Source of the DNA: Natrialba taiwanensis DSM 12281
GTDB lineage: Archaea; Halobacteriota; Halobacteria; Halobacteriales; Natrialbaceae
DNA length: 64,000 bases
Direction: 5' to 3'
NCBI RefSeq assembly: GCF_000337595.1
Contig: NZ_AOIL01000048.1
Span: 95,226 to 159,225, forward strand
In this document: in pieces, positions 24,507 through 31,385 of the stretch
Layout of the letters: each line of letters begins with the position of its first letter
Numbering within the stretch: position 1 is the stretch's first letter
Translations under genes and position numbers: made by a program
The notes under the pieces: generated by a model
Databases searched by the model: none
What the model was told of the DNA's origin: nothing
What the model saw: the letters and a program-made list of their open reading frames with translations, nothing else

Positions 24507-25232
24507 ATGCGGTTCGTGATTATCGGTGCTGGCCGTGTTGGCCTTCGGACGGCGCGTGTCCTGCGCGAGGAAGACCACAACGTGACGATCATCGAGCGCG
24601 ATGAGGCGATGATCAGGCGCGCCCGGACGCAGGAGTTCACCGTCGTCGAGGGTGACGGGTCGCGCGAGGACGTTCTCGACGAGGCCGGCATCGCGCAAGC
24701 GGATGTCCTCGGTGCCCTGACCGGCGATCTGAACGTCAACTTCACGGCCTGTATGATCGCCAAGTACCACGGCTGTCGGACGGTCATGCGCATCGACGAA
24801 GCCTATCGAGAGGGTATCTACCGCAAGTACGCGGATGCGGTCGACGAGGTGATCTACCCCGAGCGACTGGGTGCGATCGGCGCGAAGAACGCCCTTCTCG
24901 GCGGGACGATTCGCGCGATCGCGGATATCGCCCCGCACCTGCAGATCGTCGAGTTAACGATCACCGAGGCGGCACCAGTCAACGGGTATACGATCAGCGA
25001 ACTGGAACTCCCGGCCGACGCGACGGTTCTCGCCTTCGGCAAGCACGAGCAGCCGCTCGGAATTCCGTCCGAAGACGAGTCGCTCGCGGTCGGGGATCGG
25101 CTTATCGTCCTGGCTGATTTCGCGGTGTTGAGCGAGGTTCGCCAGTTGCTGGTCGGCGAAGATCCGAAGCAAGCGACCGCTAACGCAGACGCCGATTCCG
25201 GCATCGACGCTGATACTGGAGGGATCCACTGA
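24507..25232 (+). CDS. TrkA-like potassium uptake regulatory protein
   Basis: A 241-aa cytosolic RCK protein. The N-terminal TrkA-N domain begins MRFVIIGAGRVGLRTARVL, a Rossmann motif GAGRVG for NAD(H), and continues with TIIERDE and VVEGDGSREDVLDEAGI. A TrkA-C domain covers about residues 135-220 (VELTITEAAPVNGYTISELELP..., LAVGDRLIVLADF). The last 20 residues are an Ala/Asp tail. Such proteins gate Trk/Ktr-type potassium channels in response to nucleotides. No channel subunit is adjacent. The next gene overlaps by one base. Confidence 0.88.
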   Translation: MRFVIIGAGRVGLRTARVLREEDHNVTIIERDEAMIRRARTQEFTVVEGDGSREDVLDEAGIAQADVLGALTGDLNVNFTACMIAKYHGCRTVMRIDEAYREGIYRKYADAVDEVIYPERLGAIGAKNALLGGTIRAIADIAPHLQIVELTITEAAPVNGYTISELELPADATVLAFGKHEQPLGIPSEDESLAVGDRLIVLADFAVLSEVRQLLVGEDPKQATANADADSGIDADTGGIH

Positions 25233-25462
25233 TGGTTACAGCATTCGTTATGGTCAAAGCGAACACGGGTGAGGCGGATCGACTGCGAAACGAAATGACG
25301 GCGATCGACGGCGTCCAGTCGGCACACATCGTCGCCGGCGATGTCGATATTATCGCCAAGGCGCGCGTCGAGACGCCCGCCGCGGTCAAGGAAATCGCAG
25401 CGACACAGATACAAGGCATCGACGGCGTCGAAGACACGCAAACGTACATCGCGATGGACTAA
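25232..25462 (+). CDS. Stand-alone Lrp/AsnC ligand-binding (RAM) domain protein
   Basis: A 76-aa protein that is only the RAM domain of Lrp/AsnC regulators, without the helix-turn-helix: TAFVMVKANTGEADRL, then IVAGDVDIIAKARVETPAAV, then IDGVEDTQTYIAM. Such proteins form rings that bind amino acids. Its ATG overlaps the TGA of the TrkA-like gene by one base (TGATG), so expression is coupled and a sensor role for the potassium system is likely. That role is an inference. Confidence 0.9.
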   Translation: MVTAFVMVKANTGEADRLRNEMTAIDGVQSAHIVAGDVDIIAKARVETPAAVKEIAATQIQGIDGVEDTQTYIAMD

Positions 25463-25477
25463 CGCGGCACCGACCGG

Positions 25478-25996
25478 TCACATCGGCGTATCACTGTTTT
25501 GCGGTTGCTGGCCGCGGTCCTGTGCACTCTCGAGGAGCGTCGCCGCCGGGCCACCGTACTCGTAGCCGGGTACGATCCCCTGTGCAAACGTCCCCTCGAT
25601 GAACTCGATGAGTGCCTTGGCATCCTCGACGCCGTCCCGCGCATCCCAGGCGGTGAACTCGAGGACGACGGTCACAGTATCGGCGTCGCGGTCGATCTGC
25701 GGTTCGTCGTGGGTATCCGTCTGGGCGACGGTAAACGCGTCCTCGAGTCGCCGCTCCAGGGTTTCGAACCAGCCGTCCTCGACGACTGGCGCGACGGTTT
25801 CCCCCGCGACGGCGGCGTCGAGCATCGGCAGGGTTACCGTGATCGTCACCCGCCCGTCGCGTTTTCCTGTTGCATCCGCTGCTGTGACGATCGCGTCGAA
25901 CACCGTCGTCGTGAGCGCGTAGCGATCGTCGTCGACCGCCTCGAAATCCTCGTGTGCCGCGAGTTCACGATCGATAGAATCGGGGAGTGTCGTCAT
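25478..25996 (-). CDS. DUF5813-type protein of unknown function
   Basis: A 172-aa acidic soluble protein with alternating beta strands (YALTTTVFDAIVTAAD, GRVTITVTLPMLDAAV, TVTVVLEFTAWDA) and a final helix (AKALIEFIEGTFAQGIVPGYEYG). I recall it as a conserved halobacterial family (DUF5813). It has no recognisable catalytic motif. It is convergent with the RAM-domain gene, 15 nt apart. Confidence 0.72.
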   Translation of the reverse strand: MTTLPDSIDRELAAHEDFEAVDDDRYALTTTVFDAIVTAADATGKRDGRVTITVTLPMLDAAVAGETVAPVVEDGWFETLERRLEDAFTVAQTDTHDEPQIDRDADTVTVVLEFTAWDARDGVEDAKALIEFIEGTFAQGIVPGYEYGGPAATLLESAQDRGQQPQNSDTPM

Positions 25997-26417
25997 GAGA
26001 GTGGATAAGAAAACGCGTCTCGTCGGAAAGGATGTTACGTTCGCCGCGCGCTCGGTTCTCGTTTCGGAGGCAGCGTTCTTCGACTTCCGCGCCTGTTCCC
26101 GACGTAGCCGTCTCCGGTGTGATTGTCACTGGTCCACTCCCGGGGAGGTCATAAAACCGGTCTTACATCTACTATGTGGGCACTCAGATTCGATAAGTAC
26201 AGGCGAAGGAGCTACCGAAGCAGCTATCGGTCTATCCGAGATCTGCCAAAAATCACCTGCTGAATATTGAGGATGAGTTCAGCGCGGCGGCTTCGTTTAT
26301 TCACTTGGTAGCCAATGACCCAGCTACTCGGTATGATTTGCGGACATACCGCTGAGTTACCTTGGCAAAAACACCCACATCCGAGTGTTTATACTGTGTT
26401 AAACGCGCATAGAACAC
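25997..26417. other. Gene-poor region with a possible gene remnant
   Basis: No intact gene. The region has lower GC than its surroundings from about 26150. The final part holds the MOSC promoter, with GTTTATACT near 26385-26393, about 29 nt before its ATG. A possible decayed reading frame is listed separately. Confidence 0.5.
26175..26355 (+). pseudogene. Possible decayed gene fragment
   Basis: From 26197 a frame without stops reads to a TGA at 26353 and looks protein-like (LLNIEDEFSAAASFIHL, then VANDPATRYDLR). It has no start codon. A plausible N-terminal piece from the ATG at 26175 (MWALRFDK) is in another frame and would need a one-base shift to join it. The family was not recognised. 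It could equally be chance. Confidence 0.25.
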
Positions 26418-26909
26418 ATGACCGGGAGTGGCACTGTCGAACGGATTTTTATCGCACCTGAAGCCAAAGCGGAGATGGAAGAACAGACCGACGTTGAAGC
26501 AGTTGCCGGAAAGGGACTCCGAGGTGATCGCTACTTTAGCGAGATTGAGACGGGAACCTTCGTCAAGTGGGAGCCAGATGAGGAACGCCACGATGGGTAC
26601 GACCTCACGTTGATCGAGCAAGAGGCTGTAACAGCAATCGAACGTGAAGCGGGAATCGAACTCGCACCGGGAGAACACCGACGAAACATCGAAACCCGTG
26701 ATGTCGCACTCAATCATCTCGTTGGACAACGATTCCGAGTCGGTGACGCCATCTGTCGAGGTGATCGGCTGTGTGAACCCTGCAACCATCTTCAGCGCAT
26801 CACTCAGGACGGCGTCTTGCAGGCACTCACCCACCGAGGTGGGCTCCGAGTGGATATTCTCGAGGATGGGATGATTCGCCCCGGAGACATAATCGAACCA
26901 CTCGAATAA
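26418..26909 (+). CDS. MOSC domain protein
   Basis: A 163-aa single-domain MOSC protein. It opens with IFIAPEAKAEM, then GKGLRGDRYF, then DLTLIEQEAV, HRRNIETRDVALNHLVG and finally CEPCNHLQ with the conserved Cys. MOSC domains bind or transfer sulfur for molybdenum cofactor enzymes. This short form, lacking other domains, probably acts alone as a carrier or detoxifier. The start is leaderless with a good TATA-like box. It is tail to tail with the next PLP enzyme. Confidence 0.9.
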   Translation: MTGSGTVERIFIAPEAKAEMEEQTDVEAVAGKGLRGDRYFSEIETGTFVKWEPDEERHDGYDLTLIEQEAVTAIEREAGIELAPGEHRRNIETRDVALNHLVGQRFRVGDAICRGDRLCEPCNHLQRITQDGVLQALTHRGGLRVDILEDGMIRPGDIIEPLE

Positions 26910-27021
26910 TCTGCACTCTCTTGTTTTGAGACAGTTCAGCTTCCCGCTTGTGGCTGTCACATCCGGTGGACAAGTGACCCACTTGCGGATCGGGACGGTC
27001 GGGAGGAACGGGGAACGTGCG

Positions 27022-28206
27022 CTACGGGAGCGCCGTCCGGAGGTCCTCGCAGAGGTCATCGGCGTCTTCAAGGCCAACGGATACCCGGACCAACGTCTCG
27101 GGAATCTCCGCTGACTCCTCACTCCGACTGAACTCATCAGGGATCATTAGTGACGGGACCTCAACAAGGCTCTCGACCCCACCGAGACTGGCTCCCGGCG
27201 TGAATACCTCAAGTCCCTCGACGAACGCCTCAAGTTCGATGAGCGTACCATCGAACTCGAAGGACAGCATCCCGCTGTACCCCGACATCTGCTCGCTCGC
27301 AAGATCGTGTTGCGGGTGGCTCTCAAGACCCGGATAGTGGACACGAGCGACCCGATCGTGGCTTTCGAGGAACCGGGCAACTGCCATCGCATTCTGCTCG
27401 TGATGTTCCATCCGAGCGGGCAGCGTCTTGATGCCTCGCGCAACGAGGTAGCAGTCGAACGGCGAAAGCATATTCCCAAGCCCAACTCGCTGCGCGAACG
27501 CCAATTGCTCGTAAACTCCCTCATCGTCGGTGATAACGGCACCACCGATCGAGTCGGAGTGCCCGTTGAGATACTTGGTAGTGCTGTGGACAGCGATGTC
27601 GGCACCCAGTTCGAGTGGGGCTTGGCAGTACGGACTCGCAAAGGTACTGTCCACGCCGAACAGGGCATCGTGGTCATCGGCGATGTCGGCTATCGTTTGG
27701 ATATCGCACAACCTCATCAAGGGGTTCGACGGTGTTTCTGCCCAGATCAAGTCAGTGTCGGCATTGACTGCATCGGCGACGTTGTCGGGGTCACGGGCGT
27801 CAACAAAGTCGATGTCAACGCCGAGATGTTCGGCCATGTGTTCCGTGAGCAGTTTTTCGGTTCCGCTATAGATGGTGTCCGAGGAGACGACGTGGCCTCC
27901 TGGGGGGACCAGCGACAGCATCGTCGTCGATGTGGCGGCCATTCCGGAGGCGAACGCCAATCCATGCTCGCCGCCTTCGAGGCGGACTAACTGCTCTTCA
28001 AGGGCCGCCCGCGTCGGATTGCTCTCGCGCGAATAGTCGTGTTCATTGGCGTCCTCCCCGCTAGCCCACTCGAACGTAGTCGAAAGATGGATCGGCGGGA
28101 CGATGTCGTTCGTTCCATCTCTATGAGGGTGCGTCTCGGTTTCAGCTGCGCCGACTGCGATGGTTGCGAATCGATTCCTGTCGGATTGGCTATTGTGTCG
28201 TGTCAT
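27022..28206 (-). CDS. Trans-sulfuration PLP enzyme (cystathionine gamma-synthase/lyase type)
   Basis: A 394-aa fold-type I enzyme of the Cys/Met metabolism family. The PLP lysine is K211 in HSTTKYLNGHSD. Other family motifs are SGMAATSTTMLSL (phosphate loop), ETPSNPLMRLCDI, and FGVDSTFASPYCQ with the Asp that pairs with the pyridine nitrogen. It may act as cystathionine gamma-synthase, gamma-lyase or a related sulfhydrylase; motifs alone do not decide. A second PLP enzyme of the family lies at 34900-36237. TCTAAATCG about 30 nt upstream is the likely TATA box. Confidence 0.9.
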   Translation of the reverse strand: MTRHNSQSDRNRFATIAVGAAETETHPHRDGTNDIVPPIHLSTTFEWASGEDANEHDYSRESNPTRAALEEQLVRLEGGEHGLAFASGMAATSTTMLSLVPPGGHVVSSDTIYSGTEKLLTEHMAEHLGVDIDFVDARDPDNVADAVNADTDLIWAETPSNPLMRLCDIQTIADIADDHDALFGVDSTFASPYCQAPLELGADIAVHSTTKYLNGHSDSIGGAVITDDEGVYEQLAFAQRVGLGNMLSPFDCYLVARGIKTLPARMEHHEQNAMAVARFLESHDRVARVHYPGLESHPQHDLASEQMSGYSGMLSFEFDGTLIELEAFVEGLEVFTPGASLGGVESLVEVPSLMIPDEFSRSEESAEIPETLVRVSVGLEDADDLCEDLRTALP

Positions 28207-28415
28207 CAGATACTCTCCACGGCACCCACTTAGACCCGATTTAGAGGGGTGTTCACAGGAATGTTCTCAGTTGCGAAGGATAGGTGTGAAGTTCCCGGCG
28301 AGGGTGGCCAGAACCCCAAACCCGATTTGGACGTGGGTCAGCGAGTCGTTGGTTGCTACCCGTTGTATGCTCCGAGGGAAAGCGTCTTGTTCGCATGGAC
28401 AAGTGAATCGTCCTG

Positions 28416-28736
28416 ATGTATTTGGTAACGTTCCGCCTCGCTCCGGGTGAGTACGATACGGAGTTTCATGAGTTGAATGACGCGATACAAGCGGCTGCTG
28501 AGGACACAGAAGGATATCTGGGCAAGCAGACGTGGCATGCACCGGATAGTGAGGAGGTTCTTGTCATCTACTATTGGAAGTCGTTGGACGCACTCGAGTT
28601 GTTTGGAGCGGATGCGGACCACAAACGCGCGAAACAGCGGTGGACAGAGTGGTACGATGCGTATGAGGTCACCGTTACGGAAGTCGTTGAGAGATATGGG
28701 AATGGGTTCGGTGACGATTCGAGCCCACTCGTGTAG
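28416..28736 (+). CDS. Antibiotic biosynthesis monooxygenase-like protein
   Basis: A 106-aa ferredoxin-like alpha/beta protein with the ABM-domain pattern: MYLVTFRLAPGEYDTEFHELNDAIQ, then GYLGKQTWHAPDSEEVLVIYYWKSLDALELF, then DHKRAKQRWTEWYDAYE. Small ABM proteins are cofactor-free monooxygenases or haem-degrading enzymes in some lineages, and often unknown. Third-position codon use is more AT-rich than that of its neighbours, hinting at transfer. A TATA-like box is not clear. It is flanked by about 200-250 nt of gene-free DNA on each side. Confidence 0.75.
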   Translation: MYLVTFRLAPGEYDTEFHELNDAIQAAAEDTEGYLGKQTWHAPDSEEVLVIYYWKSLDALELFGADADHKRAKQRWTEWYDAYEVTVTEVVERYGNGFGDDSSPLV

Positions 28737-28990
28737 GGAGATTACCAACTGGTTTGATTAGTGAAGTCCGTAAGTGGATAACGAGTATCTCCCTGTATCG
28801 GCCAATTCAATAGCCCGATCGAAATTTCCTGTTCTGGAAGATACGCGCCCTGTATTCAGTTCGACCTACAAACCTCATTCATGCCTGATAGAACGCTTAC
28901 TGGTCAATACGCACATGTAGTAAGCGGATATTTCACGATAAAAAACTCTGAAAATAGTCCGTCAACAGAGACAACCGGAACTGACCGATA

Positions 28991-30514
28991 TCAGATGAGA
29001 TTGAGCAGCGGCACGATGGCGAACCAGACCAGAAAGCTCAGCGACGCAACCATCAGCCCGTCGATGCGTGCGGGGGTCGTCCGGTTCCCCAATCGAGTTC
29101 GAAGGAGCCAGACAAGTGCGAGCGCGTGGGGCACGCTGAGGGCGACCAGCGGCCCATAGAGGCCGCCGCCGATCCCGACTGCCGCCCAGACGACCCCCGT
29201 CAGGCTGGCAAGCAGCGCAGTCGCCGCCGCGACGGTCGCAGCACCGTCGATCCCGAAGCGGACGGCGATCGTCTCTTTGTCGGCGCTCCGGTCGGCGGCG
29301 CGGTCTGGAACGCCCGCCAGCGTGATCGACGGGAGCACGGCCAGCAGAAACGGGATCGAAAGCAGCCACGGCAGCGGATCGGCCGCTGCACCGCCCTGGA
29401 CGACGTACCCGCACAGCAAGACGCCGGTGCTGTGGGTGATGGCCACGTCGAGTTCACCGAGCGTTCGGTAGGAGAACTCGAGGGGCGGAAGCGTGTAGCC
29501 GAGCGCCAGCGCGCCGAGGGCGATCATGACGGCCGCTGTGAGGAGGGTCGAGCCGGAGCTGACGGCGAGGGCGGCCCCGCCGGCACCGACGGCGAACAGG
29601 AGCGCGACTCCGATTCCGCGGCGCAGCGCCGCGAAGTCGAGTTCACCGTCGACGAGCACCCCCGAACCGCCGGTGAAGGGGCCGGCGAACGTATTTTCGC
29701 GGTCGGATGGATAGTCGATGAACTCGTTGGAAAGCACCGTCGCCGCCTCGAGAAAGAACAGGAAGGTGAAGCCGAGCCAGTACGGGAGCGACGAGACGGC
29801 GTCGCTCGAACCCGCTGCCGCCAGTGCGCCGATCGTGTACGCCGCCCACGCCATCGGGTAGAACTGCAGTCGAAGGGCTTTCAGCCACGCCGTTGTCCGG
29901 CGGCGAACGCGCGTCGAGCGGGAGTCGGGGCCGTCGGCGAGGGTCCGTCCCAGTCGGGTTGCTTTTTCGAGCCACGCCTCGCGTTCGTCTAGTGTGGACG
30001 CTTCGACCGGACCCAGGTTCGTGATTCGAGTGGTGCGGATGCCGGCGTAGCCGAGCGTCGCGCGTTTGACGGCGTTGGTTCCCGGCTGGCGGTAGATCCA
30101 GCGGTAGACCCACGGGGGCATGTCCATCGTGACGAGCAATTCGGCGGTCGTGTCGTCCAGTAGCCCTTCGTGGCCCGCGCCCTCCCCCTCGTCGTATTCG
30201 ACGAACGCGAAGCCGGGCGTGAAGACGCGGTCGAAGAAGCCCTTGAGCCGCGCCGGCATCGTCCCCCACCAGTTCGGGTAGACGAAGACGAGGTGGTCCG
30301 CCCAGCGGATCGACTCCTGGGCCTCGCGGAGGTCGGGTTCCAGTCGCTGGTCGCTGGGAGAGACCTCGTGGACGTCCGGATCGAACGCGAGTTCAGCGAC
30401 GGCGAGTTCGCGAACGTCGACGCCGGCCTCGAGCGCCCCGTCGCGGTATGCGGCGGCCAGCGACCCGCACAGGCTGTCGGTCCGGGGGTGACCGAGGACG
30501 AGCAGGACGTTCAT
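28991..30514 (-). CDS. Flavodoxin-like NAD(P)H oxidoreductase fused to UbiA prenyltransferase
   Basis: A 507-aa two-domain protein. Residues 1-195 are a flavodoxin-like NAD(P)H:quinone oxidoreductase domain: LVLGHPRTDSLCGSL binds flavin phosphate, then VFVYPNWWGTMPARLKGFFDRV. Residues 215-507 are a UbiA-type membrane prenyltransferase with eight or nine helices. Its two Asp-rich motifs are NEFIDYPSDREN and DRAADRSADKET, which chelate magnesium and prenyl diphosphate. The phrase FTGGSGVLVDGEL resembles MenA-type enzymes. Substrate unknown; a quinone or prenylated aromatic is plausible because the oxidoreductase half could reduce the product. I start at 30514, where the flavodoxin strand begins. 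No frameshift is visible at the junction, so the fusion looks genuine. Confidence 0.85.
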   Translation of the reverse strand: MNVLLVLGHPRTDSLCGSLAAAYRDGALEAGVDVRELAVAELAFDPDVHEVSPSDQRLEPDLREAQESIRWADHLVFVYPNWWGTMPARLKGFFDRVFTPGFAFVEYDEGEGAGHEGLLDDTTAELLVTMDMPPWVYRWIYRQPGTNAVKRATLGYAGIRTTRITNLGPVEASTLDEREAWLEKATRLGRTLADGPDSRSTRVRRRTTAWLKALRLQFYPMAWAAYTIGALAAAGSSDAVSSLPYWLGFTFLFFLEAATVLSNEFIDYPSDRENTFAGPFTGGSGVLVDGELDFAALRRGIGVALLFAVGAGGAALAVSSGSTLLTAAVMIALGALALGYTLPPLEFSYRTLGELDVAITHSTGVLLCGYVVQGGAAADPLPWLLSIPFLLAVLPSITLAGVPDRAADRSADKETIAVRFGIDGAATVAAATALLASLTGVVWAAVGIGGGLYGPLVALSVPHALALVWLLRTRLGNRTTPARIDGLMVASLSFLVWFAIVPLLNLI

Positions 30515-30661
30515 CGTCGCTGTGATCGTCCCACCGTGGGACGCGGCCATCCTAAAAGACGGTGCTTGATGGTCTCAGTACGAAGTGCTCCCGAGTGCAC
30601 AATAGATATCATATCAACGTTTAATACTATTTCGGGTCCGGGTGGGGGTAGAGAGACCGTC

Positions 30662-31069
30662 ATGGCAACGTCCGATACTGCACCCGAGACCGAGGCCGTC
30701 GTCGAGGAGTACGTGCTTGGCGTTCGGATCGTCACGACCGATGCCGGCGAGCGCTATCGCTTCGAGGCCCCCGAACATACCGAAATCGTTTTCGACAGTC
30801 CGGAAGACGCGCGCCGCTACGCCGACGTCTACTTCGATGTGAACGGTTTCGTCGAGGAGGGAACCGGCGAGCGCGGCGTCCCGCCGGAGGTCGTGCAGGC
30901 CGGAAAGGATACTCTCGCGACCTACCTCGTGACGCTCCCCTGGGCCGACGTTAACTGGGTCGCCTCCTTCTACGGCGCGACGCCGACCGAAATCGAGCGG
31001 TATCTCTCGTGGGTCCGCGACCGGGCGACGGAGATCCGCACGCAGGTCGCAGACCGAGACGTTGAGTAG
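30662..31069 (+). CDS. Conserved-looking protein of unknown function
   Basis: A 135-aa soluble, acidic protein that I do not recognise. After an acidic start it has beta strands (EEYVLGVRIVTTDAGERYRF), a helix with EDARRYADVYF, and a second half (VQAGKDTLATYLVTLPWADVNWVASFYG, EIERYLSWVRDRATEIR) that looks like a small helical module. The ATG at 30662 is chosen because the longer in-frame ORF starting at 30170 runs antisense through the fusion gene. It is divergent from the fusion gene, and its promoter must lie in the 147-nt gap. Confidence 0.7.
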   Translation: MATSDTAPETEAVVEEYVLGVRIVTTDAGERYRFEAPEHTEIVFDSPEDARRYADVYFDVNGFVEEGTGERGVPPEVVQAGKDTLATYLVTLPWADVNWVASFYGATPTEIERYLSWVRDRATEIRTQVADRDVE

Positions 31070-31385
31070 GCCGGCTGTGAGTTCCGTTCGCTTTGGAACT
31101 CGAACGCGGTCGTTTTTACTGGCGAATCAGCGATTCAGTTTCCATCCGGGACAGTGCGTAGCCCGGGTGCAGGCGCTGTGCGCGTCTGGATCGACGCGTA
31201 TCGGTGACCGAAACCGTGACAGTGTGTGCTCGTTCGAGGAGACCGAGTGTAGCTACACAAATCGGCCAGAAGCTATATATGGTGCAATAGGAGACAGAGC
31301 CCTCGGTGCCGGTCCGGATCAGGATATAATGCACTAGTCACCTATTATAAAATTTCACGTCATTCTCGCTTCCTGAACCGAGTGC
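31070..31385. other. Intergenic region upstream of the PhoX-like gene
   Basis: No credible gene. The first 180 nt are GC-rich and the rest is AT-rich. Two TATA-like blocks stand out, GCTATATATGG near 31273-31283 and ATTATAAAA at 31344-31352. The second is correctly placed for the PhoX-like gene. Confidence 0.5.
31344..31352 (+). promoter_or_regulatory. TATA box of the PhoX-like gene
   Basis: ATTATAAAA lies about 38 nt before the ATG at 31386, predicting a short leader of about 12 nt. It is one of the strongest TATA-like boxes in the window. Confidence 0.5.

Noticed and set aside
25995-26270. A 91-codon plus-strand frame
   Set aside because: Mixed composition without domain pattern; the DUF5813-type gene promoter must lie here on the minus strand.
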